Below, in pieces: positions 39,601 through 49,200 of a stretch of DNA of 64,000 bases (its first letter is position 1; every line of letters begins with the position of its first letter). Under the pieces are notes generated by a model. It had not been told where the DNA came from, made no database searches, and was given only the letters and a program-made list of their open reading frames with translations. Source of the stretch: a bacterium endosymbiont of Escarpia laminata (GTDB taxonomy: Bacteria; Pseudomonadota; Gammaproteobacteria; Chromatiales; Chromatiaceae); contig QGON01000066.1 in assembly GCA_003660235.1 (NCBI GenBank), forward strand, positions 90,832 through 154,831, in the 5' to 3' direction. Position numbers and translations under genes: made by a program.

Positions 39601-42600
39601 TCCAACTATTATCATTGAACATCATCGCGTAGGGCATTTGATAGTAGTGGTAGCTGTCGCTGGCGTTCTTGAAGCCCCACATCGCATTCTCGACACCACT
39701 GCCATCGACAGTCTTCACCCGGGCCTGCAACACCATTCCCGGTTCACGCTGGAATGTCTGCTCGCTGAAGAGATAGCGTTCACCCCAAGTACTGCCCGTA
39801 CCCACGATAGTGACCTTTTCATCCTGGGAAACACCTTCTGCGCTGGCTCGCCATTTGACCGTATCCAGGGTGGTGCCGGAAAAGTCATCGGCCAAATCCG
39901 GATCAAAAGTCCACAGGTAATCGTAGATGCCGAAGTCATCAGTGGAGCCGGTTGCATCCAGTGTGATAGACCAGACACCGTGGCTGGCGAAGGATTCGTC
40001 GAATTCATAGGGACCACCGGTGTCGGCAACCGGCCCGTCGTTGAGTTGTACTTCAACATCATGGGTAATGGTCACCTGCTGACCCGACCTGTCAGTCAGG
40101 GTAAGTGTTACCGTATAAACTCCGGTAGCAGTGTATATATGGGTCGGAGCGACTTCGGTGGAGGTTCCGCCATCACCAAAATCCCACTCATAACGGATAA
40201 TCGCAGAATCGTCAGTGGAGGCGCCCGCATCAAAATCGACGCTCCAGCCACCACCGCTGGCGGCACCCTCATCCACCAATGCGGGTGCGTCGATCACCGC
40301 CACTGGTGGAGTGCCCTGCTGGACCGAGACAGTGCTGGTGGCGCTGTGAGTCTGACCTGCGTTATCGATTGCTGTAACGGTTATGGTGTAATCACCAACA
40401 GCGGTGTAACGGTGCCGCATGGAGACGCCACCCAGCCAGGTGCCGGTGTCATTGAAGACATTGGCACGTCCCAGGGTCTGAATGATGATTGGCTTGCTGG
40501 CAGTGATGTGGTGCAAACCGGAGACGCCGCCGAGAATGTCGGCCGCCGCCAGATAACGGTATCCGTCCTTGTCGAGAGCCAGACTCATCGCACCACTGTT
40601 GATATCGATATTGGTGCTGTTGTTGGGTGCGAAGATGACGATTCCGTCTCTGAGATTGTGCAGATGGAATTCCGTCCCATCCCTTCCCGTAGTCATCGAG
40701 ATATCGTCGCCGAAGGAGAGGATACCCTCGCTGCCTTCCTGGGATCCGGCCCAGACCTCGACGTCACCGGTACTGACCACGCGTATCCTGCGAGTTCCAA
40801 AACCACCCTGGTACCACATTTCACCGGCCGCCAGAGTATGGGTGTAAAGCGAAACACCGGTATCCAGATCGAAAATCTCTACGTCTGCCGCCTCGTGGGC
40901 AAACACTGCCGCTGCCGAGTCATTGTGAACAACGACTGCACCGAGGAACAACCTGCCAACCGCACTGCCTGTCTCCGAAGGCACAGTGGTATAACCGTTG
41001 CCCCCGGTAGTCTGCATGGAGACGTTACCGCTGGAGACCACATGATAGACGGTTTCGCTGAGCCCTGGTGGTTCCCAATAGGACCCGGCGCGCAGCCGTT
41101 GGCTGGCGCGCAGGACATCACCAGAGTCGTAGAAGCTGACAACGGCATCCTCGTAGGCGAAGACATAGAAGCCGCTGTTGGCATCACGATGGAAGATGAA
41201 GTGGCGACCCACCGGGTCACCGCCCATTGCGGGCATGAAGGCGGAGTGCTGACTGAATTCGGTCAGGTAAGCTGTGACTGGTTTGTTCGCTTTGACCTTG
41301 AAGGAGATGCCGTCTCCGGGAGAGACATCCCAGATGCCGTACCGATTCAGCGTGTTGCTGGCGATGACGGAGTTGTCTTCGAGATTGATGATATCGACCT
41401 CGGTACCATCGTGGGTGGCAACAATGCGTCCCAGACGGGCGCTGGGAATGTCGTAGCCGTAAAGATCGGTACCCGTGGCAAAGTAGCTTCCACGGCTTCC
41501 GCTATTGAAACCCGCTGTGTAGCTGGTCCCGTCGCCAAAGTCGATGGTGTAACGCTGGACATTGTGATCGTCAGTGGAGGCAGTGGCGTCCAGGATGAGA
41601 TCCCACTTGCCGTCCCAGGCATCCTGCTCAGTCAGGGTGTAGGGGCCGCCCGCGTGGGCCACCGGAGGATCGTTGGCCACGACACTGACACTGCGCGTTG
41701 CACTATCGGTCTGGCCTGCATGGTCGGTCACGGTCAGGCTGATATCGTAATTGCCTGCTGTATCGTATTGATGCTTCGGCCGCAGGGTATCACCGAGCGA
41801 TGTGACCCTGACGTTGTCGTAGATCAGGCTCTGGGTATTGGCCAGCAGGCCAATGCCGCCAGAGGGATGACGTGCCACCGGTGTCTCGATCTGCAGGCTC
41901 TCCACGCCGCCTTCCGGGGTCACGAAGAGTTGCATGGTGCCGTTCTCCACCCTTAGCCGCAGGTGATACCAGGTGTCGGCATCCCAGCCTGTGCCGCCGT
42001 CGACCAGAATCTTGTCGGTCTTCCAGTCGTAGAAGCGCCAGTGATCCCAACTGTTGAGAGAGTACATCAGGTAGCTGTCGGTGCTCTCACTGCTGTTGGC
42101 GCGGCGGAAGGCGATACCCAGGTAACCATCAGTGCCGCTCAGACCTTTGAAGTCCACCTCAAGTTCGAAATCGGCGTAGCTGGTGGCGAGATCCTGGAAC
42201 CACTTCCAACCGGTGGATGTATCAGTCTGGCGCAACTGTCCGTCCGCTACACTCCAGTTACCGAAGTTGACGGTCCAGGCTGGATTGGCGTTGTAGTCAC
42301 CGTCCTCGAAATCATCCTTCATACTACCGATGTGACTGAGGGCGCTGCCGTCACCCCAGTTCACCTCGTAACCGGAGATGCCGTGGTCATCGCTAGCGGC
42401 ATTGAGATCCACACCCAGCGTCCACTCGCCGAGAGAAGCAGCGGTTTCATCCACAGTTGCAGGCCCGGTGATGGCTGCCACCGGTGGGTCGCCTGCCGCC
42501 ACGGTGGCTATCGTTGTTGCCGTATGGGACTGCCCCACTTCGTCATAGACCGTCAGGGAAACCGCGTAAGTTCCAGTCTGATTGTAGACATGGGTCGGAT

Positions 42601-45600
42601 TGGCGCCCTCACCGTGCATGGTCAGCCGCACATTGTCGAAGCGGACATGGGTCCGGTAGGTGGCGAGGCCGACACGTCCCTGCTGGTGTGTGGCATCCGT
42701 GTGCTCGAACAGGAAGCTGTCATCCAGGTAGACGCTATAAGTGTCGCCGCGCCGCTCCACTGCCAGATTGTAAGTAAGACCCGGCCCGACCGTGAACGGC
42801 AGTTTGTGATCGACCAGCGAGGCATTGGCACCATTGACCGTGCGATAAAACAGCACGTCATTGAGTCCACGACCACGCAGGATCACCTCGTAGTGGTTGG
42901 CGGCATCCTGGTCGGCCATAAGCACCATGATGGCCTCTTCCCCGGCACCACCCTCGATAACGACATCCGCCTCGAAGCGCAGATCACCCGAGATGAGATG
43001 GCCGCCCAGGGCGAAGGTGCGATCAAGCGAGGTATCGGTCTGATGGTAGCCGCCGGCATCCACCTGCCAGGTTCCGCTCAGCGGGGTCCAGCCATCGTCA
43101 TTGCCGTCATCGAAATTGTCGCTGAAACCGTCACCGAAATCCCACTCGTAACGACTGATGGCAGTGTCAGGATCAGAGGAGGCGCTACCGTCGAAGTGTC
43201 CGACCCAGCGTTGATTGGAGGCGATCTCCTCACCAAGGACATAGGGCCCACCCGTGTCGGCCAGCGGCGGATCACCCGCCACCGTTACCTGCAGGCTGAC
43301 CCGGTCGATATCGCCGCTGTCGTCGGTGACCGTCAATATAACGGTGTATGCCCCCTCGGTAGTGAAGGTATGAGTGACGTTGGCGCCAACGTCGGTGGTG
43401 CCATCACCGAAATCCCAATCGTAACTGGCGATGGAACCCTCGTCGTAGGAACCTGACGCATCGAAGTCGACCGACTCGCCCTCATTGATACCGCTTGTGC
43501 TCTGGGTCGCCACAGCAAACGGCTGGCCGATCACACGGCCCGCGGGAGCAGCCACACCCAGCGTAGTGCTGCCGGTAGTTCCGATGTTGAACCGGGTGCC
43601 GAACGTGCCATCACCGTTGCCGGGGTAATACCAAGCGGTATTCCCGGTGTAGTTGACGGCCACGATGTCCAGATTGCCGTCGTTGTTGAAGTCGTTATCG
43701 GCGTAGGCGGAGTGGTTGTTGGTATCCAGCGAAGCCACGTAGACACCCGGCTGGAAGGTGGCATCCCCATTGCTCTTGTAGAAGTAGGGGTCGCCGCTGC
43801 CTCCCTCTACGGCAATCAGGTCGTCGAAACCGTCATTGTCGAAATCACCCAGCACCACGCCGTAGGGATCACCGCCGGGATCAGCGATATGACTGGTGAC
43901 GAAGTTGCCGTCGCCGTCACCCAGGTAGAGGTAGACATAACCATCGCCATAGCGCGCGCGGGCTATATCCATGTTGCCGTCGTTGTTTACATCCCCCGCA
44001 TCCATACCGCGACCGGCTCCGCCGGTGTTCGGCAACAGGCTGATATCAAACCCTGAAATATAACTGCGGCGGCTGATCTTGAAGTCATCGAACCAGAACT
44101 GCTGGCCGCTGGTGCCGTTGTTGTTGGTCCACCACTCAAAAGTCGTAACCCGCCCCTTGGCATCGGGCCACTGCCCGCGAATGGCTTCCGGCAGGTTAAT
44201 GGAGATCGTGTGCCAACTGTCGTCATCGATCAGGCTGACCACCGGGTTCGATGGGTAACCATCCGGGTCGGCAGTTGCCGTGCCGCCAATCTGAATCCAA
44301 CCCTTATCATCGATATAGAAGAAGAGGCCCACAGGAACATCGGACGGGATCCGATAGGCAAAGCTCACAGTTGGCCCATTGTGCAGATACCAGTTCGACG
44401 GATTGATAAGCCCAAAGAGGCCGGAGCCGTCTCCAGTGGCATCAAGCCGCATGGACCAGCTACCGCTATTGACGGTGGAGTCGTCACGCATCAGCACAGT
44501 GCCATGACCGCTTACCCACCCTTCATTACCGACCTCAAATCCGGTAAAGAAATGAGTCTCCTCACCGAACTGCAGGTCGCCCTGATTGATAAAGAGCCAG
44601 CTATCACTGCCGTTACCGGTGACCACGAAATCCATCTCGCCGTCGTTGTTGAAATCTTCCGCAGCCATGTCCATAAGCCACGAATTGACAGGATGGGCGC
44701 TGTCTCCCACATGCCCTATGTAAACGGGCGCCTTGAAGGCGGCACCATCCTTCTCGTAGTAGTAGAGGTGGAGTCTGGAACCGTCGTTGCCGTGACCGGA
44801 GATGAGATCGAAGTCACCGTCGTGATCGAAGTCGGCAATGGCTGAACCGCGCGTGTAGTGGCTGATGTCCTCCACGAACTGCAGTGGTGAGAAGGTTCCG
44901 TCGCCATTGCTGCGCGAGTAATGAAGCATGCTGTCGTCGCGGGCAGTGACGATGTAGACCTCGGGACCTATGACGACGTCGAATGATTGGGTGTCACTCA
45001 ACCCCTGGCTATCCTCGACCCCCACCGTGACCGCTGACTTGCGTGGATCGCCTGCTGTCGGCGTCCAGGTCACCAGACCCGATGCCGCATCGATAGTCAT
45101 TCCCGCCGGTCCAGCAGTGAGCGAGTAGGTCATAACATCGCCGAAGGCCAACTCGGGGTCGTCCACCACGATCTGATAGCGGTATTCGACATTCTCCGCC
45201 GCGCCGACATTGGGCGGCGAGGTGATGGTCGGGCCATGATTCAGCGCACCAACCACCACGGTAAAGCTGTCGGTACTGCTATTGCCCGCCTCATCGGTAG
45301 TGGTAAGCGTGGCCTGATAGATACCGTCGTCCGGGTAGGCGTAATCGACTGCCAGCCCGATGCCGATGACCCCGTTGCCGAAATCCCAGCTGTAATCGAC
45401 GATGGCATCATCCGCATCGGTGGAAGCGGAACCGTCAAAGTGTAAAACATCTCCCGCAGCGACCTCGATATATTCCACATTGGCCGAGGCAACAGGTTCT
45501 GCGGCGGTGGTGAACTGCAGGTTGTCGAGTAAGATTGCGGAGTTGCCCCGGCCGTCACCGGTATCGCTGATGCGCAGTTCCAGGGTGAACAGATCCGCGC

Positions 45601-46147
45601 TGCCGGCATGGGCGGAAACATCCGCCACCAGGGTGCGCAGGCCTGTCTGGCGGGCGTAACCTGTCCAGGGCGCCGCATAGGAGGGAATAAAGGTATCTAC
45701 CGTCAGCAACGTCTCTACACCACCACTGCTGACCAGCACCAATTTGACGGTAAACAGGTCGTTGGCGAAGCTGGGCCTGGGCTCGTTGGAAAGGAAATCG
45801 TAGTCGAGACGCAGGGCCGCCGCATCCGCCGGGATATCGAAGTCCACGATGGTCAACAGGGCGGTATCGGCATCCGCCTTGGTAGTGCCCATATCCGGCT
45901 CAGTGGTCAGCAGCGCTGCCTGGGCGCCTTCAGTAGGACTCAGGGAGCCGAAACCAGTGACCAGTCGCACATCACCTACAGTCACCATGCCGCCGAAGCC
46001 GGTCTCGAAGCTGCCATCCGCACCACCGATATCATGGATGCCTGCCGACATGGCGAACGGCAACAGACCCGCTACTACCGCCAGCAGGCCGGCAGCCAGG
46101 TTTCGCGCATTCCACAGTGTCATTGACAGATACATATTCATACCCAC
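33656..46147 (-). CDS. Giant secreted PKD/FG-GAP protein with nested jelly-roll-like domains, cyclase-like toroid and C-terminal FnIII (~4,163 aa)
   Basis: The start is GTG 46147 or one of the nearby ATGs (46141, 46135, 46123). All give a signal peptide with core AAGLLAVVAGLLPFAMSA. In order: PKD (~DNA 45450-45250); one He_PIG (to 44970); FG-GAP/VCBS repeats (~44950-43550) split by a carbohydrate-binding-like domain (~44550-44060); then a run of PKD domains, five of which are interrupted by inserts (four concanavalin/jelly-roll-like, one IgGFc-binding-like). Next is an alpha/alpha toroid like prenyltransferase/squalene-cyclase repeats (~37795-36705, with GGWRYSW and GGYFAS). About ten more PKD domains follow, the last three nearly identical. 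The C-terminus is an FnIII (CDYCSYWDQGLTNG) plus ERRSRR. No anchor is visible. It starts 59 bp after the Rhs gene. PKD and FG-GAP domains are usually extracellular binding modules; what this one binds is unknown. Confidence 0.9.
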   Translation of the reverse strand: MGMNMYLSMTLWNARNLAAGLLAVVAGLLPFAMSAGIHDIGGADGSFETGFGGMVTVGDVRLVTGFGSLSPTEGAQAALLTTEPDMGTTKADADTALLTIVDFDIPADAAALRLDYDFLSNEPRPSFANDLFTVKLVLVSSGGVETLLTVDTFIPSYAAPWTGYARQTGLRTLVADVSAHAGSADLFTLELRISDTGDGRGNSAILLDNLQFTTAAEPVASANVEYIEVAAGDVLHFDGSASTDADDAIVDYSWDFGNGVIGIGLAVDYAYPDDGIYQATLTTTDEAGNSSTDSFTVVVGALNHGPTITSPPNVGAAENVEYRYQIVVDDPELAFGDVMTYSLTAGPAGMTIDAASGLVTWTPTAGDPRKSAVTVGVEDSQGLSDTQSFDVVIGPEVYIVTARDDSMLHYSRSNGDGTFSPLQFVEDISHYTRGSAIADFDHDGDFDLISGHGNDGSRLHLYYYEKDGAAFKAPVYIGHVGDSAHPVNSWLMDMAAEDFNNDGEMDFVVTGNGSDSWLFINQGDLQFGEETHFFTGFEVGNEGWVSGHGTVLMRDDSTVNSGSWSMRLDATGDGSGLFGLINPSNWYLHNGPTVSFAYRIPSDVPVGLFFYIDDKGWIQIGGTATADPDGYPSNPVVSLIDDDSWHTISINLPEAIRGQWPDAKGRVTTFEWWTNNNGTSGQQFWFDDFKISRRSYISGFDISLLPNTGGAGRGMDAGDVNNDGNMDIARARYGDGYVYLYLGDGDGNFVTSHIADPGGDPYGVVLGDFDNDGFDDLIAVEGGSGDPYFYKSNGDATFQPGVYVASLDTNNHSAYADNDFNNDGNLDIVAVNYTGNTAWYYPGNGDGTFGTRFNIGTTGSTTLGVAAPAGRVIGQPFAVATQSTSGINEGESVDFDASGSYDEGSIASYDWDFGDGTTDVGANVTHTFTTEGAYTVILTVTDDSGDIDRVSLQVTVAGDPPLADTGGPYVLGEEIASNQRWVGHFDGSASSDPDTAISRYEWDFGDGFSDNFDDGNDDGWTPLSGTWQVDAGGYHQTDTSLDRTFALGGHLISGDLRFEADVVIEGGAGEEAIMVLMADQDAANHYEVILRGRGLNDVLFYRTVNGANASLVDHKLPFTVGPGLTYNLAVERRGDTYSVYLDDSFLFEHTDATHQQGRVGLATYRTHVRFDNVRLTMHGEGANPTHVYNQTGTYAVSLTVYDEVGQSHTATTIATVAAGDPPVAAITGPATVDETAASLGEWTLGVDLNAASDDHGISGYEVNWGDGSALSHIGSMKDDFEDGDYNANPAWTVNFGNWSVADGQLRQTDTSTGWKWFQDLATSYADFELEVDFKGLSGTDGYLGIAFRRANSSESTDSYLMYSLNSWDHWRFYDWKTDKILVDGGTGWDADTWYHLRLRVENGTMQLFVTPEGGVESLQIETPVARHPSGGIGLLANTQSLIYDNVRVTSLGDTLRPKHQYDTAGNYDISLTVTDHAGQTDSATRSVSVVANDPPVAHAGGPYTLTEQDAWDGKWDLILDATASTDDHNVQRYTIDFGDGTSYTAGFNSGSRGSYFATGTDLYGYDIPSARLGRIVATHDGTEVDIINLEDNSVIASNTLNRYGIWDVSPGDGISFKVKANKPVTAYLTEFSQHSAFMPAMGGDPVGRHFIFHRDANSGFYVFAYEDAVVSFYDSGDVLRASQRLRAGSYWEPPGLSETVYHVVSSGNVSMQTTGGNGYTTVPSETGSAVGRLFLGAVVVHNDSAAAVFAHEAADVEIFDLDTGVSLYTHTLAAGEMWYQGGFGTRRIRVVSTGDVEVWAGSQEGSEGILSFGDDISMTTGRDGTEFHLHNLRDGIVIFAPNNSTNIDINSGAMSLALDKDGYRYLAAADILGGVSGLHHITASKPIIIQTLGRANVFNDTGTWLGGVSMRHRYTAVGDYTITVTAIDNAGQTHSATSTVSVQQGTPPVAVIDAPALVDEGAASGGGWSVDFDAGASTDDSAIIRYEWDFGDGGTSTEVAPTHIYTATGVYTVTLTLTDRSGQQVTITHDVEVQLNDGPVADTGGPYEFDESFASHGVWSITLDATGSTDDFGIYDYLWTFDPDLADDFSGTTLDTVKWRASAEGVSQDEKVTIVGTGSTWGERYLFSEQTFQREPGMVLQARVKTVDGSGVENAMWGFKNASDSYHYYQMPYAMMFNDNSWIYIYESGNNRGNKVTYSKGLEYDVRITLKRLGARYEFRQTGTTDWTLVYDSSYSSEQKLRVGVDAYGTNFEMDDVMLQLSLEGPVASRSYLQPVVQDVTLRVRDHALQAAFDTTTVTVLSDGPPVADAGGPYQAEVGSLITLDGSGSTDGTAIQFYDWTFGDTTGGPDAVGSMTANLPYTGKGAGPQHFYRQTGTYDVTLTVTDNVGNSDTATTTIEVVVGDRPTADAGGPYEVGANGPPAYLDGRNSDDDFGIVEYRWDFDATVDRDGDGNFTNDIDAVGATPFHVFAGTGSFLEETFDGTVIDNGKWLAAGATQDDRVTLVGSGGWGAQHLFSQENFQRRKTSFQGQVRPVNISGVQYMMWGLKNIYTDYSYSQMPHAIYFREGGLQIYENGIYRGEFGSYTRGSWYEVRIDLKADAGATYYYRELGATDWIQLYDSTYDSTGLLKLGATMGGAGTFEFDNFTITSDQTAHVVTLTVEDGAGQTAIDTTTVTAPGNRPPDVITVPWVAHDPITPHETYNGRQIHLKGIVRDADAHTFQWDFGDGTSSAVMDVTDPYDLSVTHTYPDAPEGTPFVATLKVWDTYGQMGQDTYNVVVKPINLTTEANVAIDEGLWFLHQRQTRTTTDGYPSGSWTTYTYGGYFASAIAPAIQSFEINGHFETGDQSNNPYVETVDRGLKYLFTLLTRYDIAAQTYGEPDTNGNGIGLSANSARPIYEGGSVMDAIASSRSLLKRTVTGVDGVKRRTYFDVLTDMADQYNWGQTDGSSGGGWRYSWNGGIDNSAAQWGAIGLQAAQDTFGIPIPLWVKERNDVWLNTSYSGIGFGYGGAGNGRATTPSGMVQLAFDDIEVSDNRWTSAEDWIGSQWSKTDVDSIIYQWSGGVPNAGTETCRDYYAMYAFTKAMRLGNPEPVINLAANGYNWFDDPDDGIARILIDDQLDTGRFSGNNRASWDMRSAWAVIMLSRTLFVQPPVADAGRDRVWAVDLPLTFDGSNSYHLDPFRSLVRYEWDFDGDGVFDSVSSDPTATYTYSSIDYPETSLPQTITATLRVTDNNIPPLKATDTVAIIIAIPPHPPVADVNGPYTCTAGLPCALDGSGSFDIDPTDFIARYKWELDVVFPYDFAEASGAAPSYVWATPGTYNIGLRVWDNGVLNDLDGDGELDEDERLSDQDFTTVTVVANLAPVADANGPYTMNEGDTVNLDGTGSYDPNGDSLTYSWDYNNDGAYDDASGPTPAYTGLDDGVYPVGLQVSDGLLNSTSGTSVTVNSVAPTADAGVDQTVNEGDTVNFSGSFTDPGAADTHTIEWDFGDGTTASGSLTPSRVYAEDGVYTVTLTVTDDDGGVGTASMTVTVENVAPTVDAGADQTITEGDSASFAGSFTDPGVQDTHTTEWNFGDGTTESGTLNLTHTYAEDGTYTVTLTVTDDEGAVGTDSLTVTVNNAAPVVEAGPDQSGDLGDTIALAPATFTDLGVQDTHTATIDWGDGTVEPGTLTQGAGSGSVAGSHAYAADGSYTVMVTVTDDDGLFGSDSFQVILASGNAAPTANAGGPYTINEGEGVTLDGSGSNDPDNGPSPLSYAWDLDNDGQYDDATGVTVTLPIQPDNTSFTVGLQVSDGLLTATDTATVTVNNVAPSVDAGPDQTANEGDTVNFAGSFTDPGTVDTHTVEWNFGDGSSTSGSHTPSHVYADNGVYTVTLTVTDKDGGVGSDTLTVTVNNVVPAVDAGADQTINEGDTASFNGGFTDPGAVDTHTIEWNFGDGTTDSGSLTPSHTYTDNGIYTVTLTVTDKDGGVGTDSLTVTVNNVAPTVEAGPDQTIDEGDTTSFSGSFTDPGTVDTHTVEWNFGDGATESGSLTPSHTYATAGVYMVTLTVTDKDGGVGSDTLMVTVQAGAVQTIFDVAARAKPTEVFVMWTPVSGADNYNVYRSTTAGGSYTQIANGYVCDYCSYWDQGLTNGVTYYYVVTSVSGGAESLPSNEASATPVERRSRR
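33955..35810. repeat. Near-identical ~258-bp PKD-encoding repeats
   Basis: Within the PKD giant, three consecutive units (~33955-34735) and two more (~35290-35810) encode PKD domains with the shared phrases INEGDT..F.GSFTDPG, DTHT.EWNFGDG and VYTVTLTVTD.DGG. Two more divergent PKD domains lie between the groups. The DNA similarity suggests recent duplication or gene conversion, and the same phrases recur in the remnant at 5302-6435. Confidence 0.85.
36705..37795 (-). other. Domain: prenyltransferase/squalene-cyclase-like alpha/alpha toroid in the PKD giant
   Basis: About 360 residues between PKD domains (residues ~2784-3147 from GTG 46147) have a helical, Gly/Trp/Tyr-rich pattern quite unlike the surrounding beta domains: IDEGLWFLHQRQ, YTYGGYFASAIAPAIQSF, SGGGWRYSWNGG, SAAQWGAIGLQAAQ, DYYAMYAFTKAMRLG and WDMRSAWAVIMLSRTLF. 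The spacing of these segments resembles the helical repeats of squalene cyclases and prenyltransferases, also found in the thioester domain of alpha-2-macroglobulins. No GCGEQ thioester and no DxDD cyclase acid motif is visible, so a binding rather than catalytic role is likely. Confidence 0.6.
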
Positions 46148-46206
46148 GCTGTCAGTAATACCTCTTCTCTCTCTCCAACCCTCTGCCCTGAAACCTTGGC
46201 CCTTAA

Positions 46207-49200
46207 TTAGGGATCAGGGGTCTCAGTCGCTGTCCAGATCCCATCCGCCGCCTTGAACAGCACACAGGCACCGGAGACATCGCCCTTCTCCGCTGCCGCC
46301 CAAGCAGCCGCGGTTTCGTCGGTCGCCTTCTTCACATCATCGTAGTACTTCTCAAGCGCCTCGATCTTCGGAGTGATGCCGACCGCCACAAGCAACTTAC
46401 CGTCCTTCAACGCTATGATCGTGTTGTAGATCTCCTCCAGGGTCTTGTACCAGTCAGGCTTGAGGTCGTCGACGATGGATTTGTACATATCCTTGCCGGC
46501 TGCCTGCAGCGCCCTGTAACCGGCAGCAATCTCCTTGCGGGCCGAGATCATCATCGAGATGGAACCACCGATATTGTTGCCCATATTTTCGATGGCCTTG
46601 CCAAACTTGGTATAGGCCGGCCTGAGGATGCATTCGGCGATCATGTTGGCACGCAGGAAGAACCTGATCTGATGCGGTGCCGTGGCCTTCATCAGATTCA
46701 TACGAATCGACATGGCGACCATCATTCCGGTCAAGGTGAACTCACCGGTGGGATCGACATAGTTGACCGGGTTGTCGTTGGCGTAGAGATAGCGGTGCAG
46801 ACTGATGGGGCTCTGCGGATCGCCTGAGGCCGGATCCATCGAGACAAAGCGGCCGCTGGCGGGATCGTAGTAGCGCGCCCGCAGGTAGTAGAAGCCGATA
46901 TTGGGATCGTACTGTTCGCCGACGAAACGGTAACTGTTCTCTGTAGTGCCGGTCACTGCGACTTCGTTGCCGTAGGCATCGTAGAGATAGGTGTCGGTGA
47001 GGGTTTCCGAGCCATTGGTCAGGCCGCGAACACTGCCCAGTCCGTCTGCATGGTAGTAACTGATGGCGCCGCTACGATCCTGACTCAGCAGATCCATGCC
47101 GTAGGTATAGTTGACCTGGAGGGCGCCACCGCCATCCAGCTCCTCGATCACCTGCGTCACACCTGTCTGGTTGGCTCCGTCCACCAGGTAGCGGGTAGTG
47201 CCGGATGCATCGGTTCGGCTGACCCGGATGCCGTCACCATCATAGAGATAATCGGTGACTGCCCCGCCCGGCATAATGACGCGTACCATGCGATCCGCCA
47301 CATCGTATTCGAAACTGCTCGTATCACCGGCTTCACTGGTGCCGGTGAGGTTGCCGTTGGCATCATAGCTGTAGGTGGCGGCACCGGCACTGGTCATACG
47401 GTCGTTGACGTCATAGGTATAAGCGGTGATCGCACCGTCTTTGTCGACTTCTGTCCGGTTGCCAACAGCATCATAACTGTACTGGTGATCGTAAGCGTTG
47501 GCACCGACACGGGTTTCGCGAATCAGACGGCTGTTGTCATCGTAGACATACTCTACGGCGTTGCCCATCAACTCATCGATCCGAGTACGCAGACCATTGC
47601 CGTCCAAGGTGTAGACATAGGCCGAGATGATGTTGTCGTCGCTATAGCGGTTGTGCAGTGACGTCAGCTGGTTACGATTGTTATAGGCATGCTCCGTGCT
47701 GGTTCCATTGGCCTGCTCCTGCAGGACCAGGTTACCTACGGGATCGTAAGCGAAATCGGTCACGCCACTATCTGCGGCAGTGGTACTGAGCAGGCGACCG
47801 AGTGCATCGTAGCTGTGACTCGTGGTGCGGCCACCGGATGTGGCGACACTGGCGAGACGATTGATGACTGTGTAGGCGTAGTCGAGTGTCAGTCCGTCCG
47901 GATCGACGCGGCGCACCAGCCGGTTGCGGTTGTCGTATTCATAGTTGGTGACGCCACGGCTATCCACCACGCTGAGTCTCTTTCCCATGCCATTGTAGGT
48001 GACCGACAGACTGCTGCCGTCGTGATAGAGGATCAGGGTTCTGCGGCCCCGTTCATCGTTGCCGAAGGTGGTCGAATTGCCGTTGAAATCGGTATGCCCA
48101 ACCAGCCGGTTCGCAGCGTCGTAGGTGAAACTCTCCGCTTGTCCACCCGGCAGCGTACGTGATGTCCGGTTGCCCGCCAGATCATAGGTATAGAGGGTTG
48201 TATGGCCATTGGCGTCTGTCTGGCTGACCAGGTTGCCAGCCTCGTTGAAGCCGAACAGGGTATCGGAGCTGGGATCACCTGCCATGGGCGGCGGCAGTGA
48301 ACTCTGCAGCAGACGATTCAACGCATCATATTCATACTCGGTGGTCAAACCCATCGGATCGGTACTACTCGTCTCCTTGCCCGCCGGGTTATAGACACTG
48401 GCTGCGGTATTGCCGTCCGGGTAGAGAGTGTGGGTCTTGTGGTTCTCCGCATCGAAGGTGTAGTCGGTACGGTTACCGTTGGCATCCACCACGGCAGTAC
48501 GATTTCCGTTGGCATCATATTCATAGACAGTCAGTGGCTGAGTATTGGCGTCTGCAACGGCATCGTATACCAGCGGTTGTGTGGTACTGGTGCGACGACC
48601 GGTGCTGTCGTAGGTATGGTCGGTGCGATTGCCTGCCTCATCTATCTCAACAACCAGATTACCTGTGCTGTCATAGTGTTTGACTCGATTCGAGCCGTCC
48701 GGATAACCCACATGGATGATGCGATTGGCTGCGTCGAACAGATAGTTGACGGTGTTGCCGTTGAGGTCGGTCACCGCATCGCGGTTGTAATCGGCATCGT
48801 AACCATAGACGGATGCCGCGCCGTCCGGGTAGTCGATACGTGTCACCTTGCCGAGTACGTTGTAGGTATACTCCGTACGGTTACCGAGGCCGTCGATCTC
48901 GGTGATCCGGTTGCCCACGGGATCGTATTCCATCTGCGTCACATGACCGAGCGGATCAGTCTGGGTAAGCCGTTGCGAATTGCCATTGTAGGTATAGGTG
49001 GTGGTAGCTGCAGTCGGTGTGCCACCCACGGTGACTATAACCGTCTGGCTCAGCTTGTTGCCGTTGGCATCATAGGCATACTCCATGCGCCGCAACCTGA
49101 CATCGCTGCTGTCGTAGCGCTCTTTGGCGGTCACGCCACCCTGGGCGTTGTATTCAATCAGCGTGTAGTTGCCTAGCGGGCCGGTCTCCCTGATCCGGTT

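Noticed and set aside
39638..41956. 772-residue open frame on the plus strand
   Set aside because: It lies wholly opposite the PKD giant, has no signal or domain, and its composition (rich in H, R, G, V, I, T) is that of a reverse-strand shadow of a GC-biased gene.
41963..43456. 497-residue plus-strand frame
   Set aside because: Another shadow of the PKD giant with no recognisable features.
46207..46740. Known Rhs toxin domain (nuclease, deaminase, ADP-ribosyltransferase)
   Set aside because: No catalytic motif of these families is visible and no immunity gene follows.
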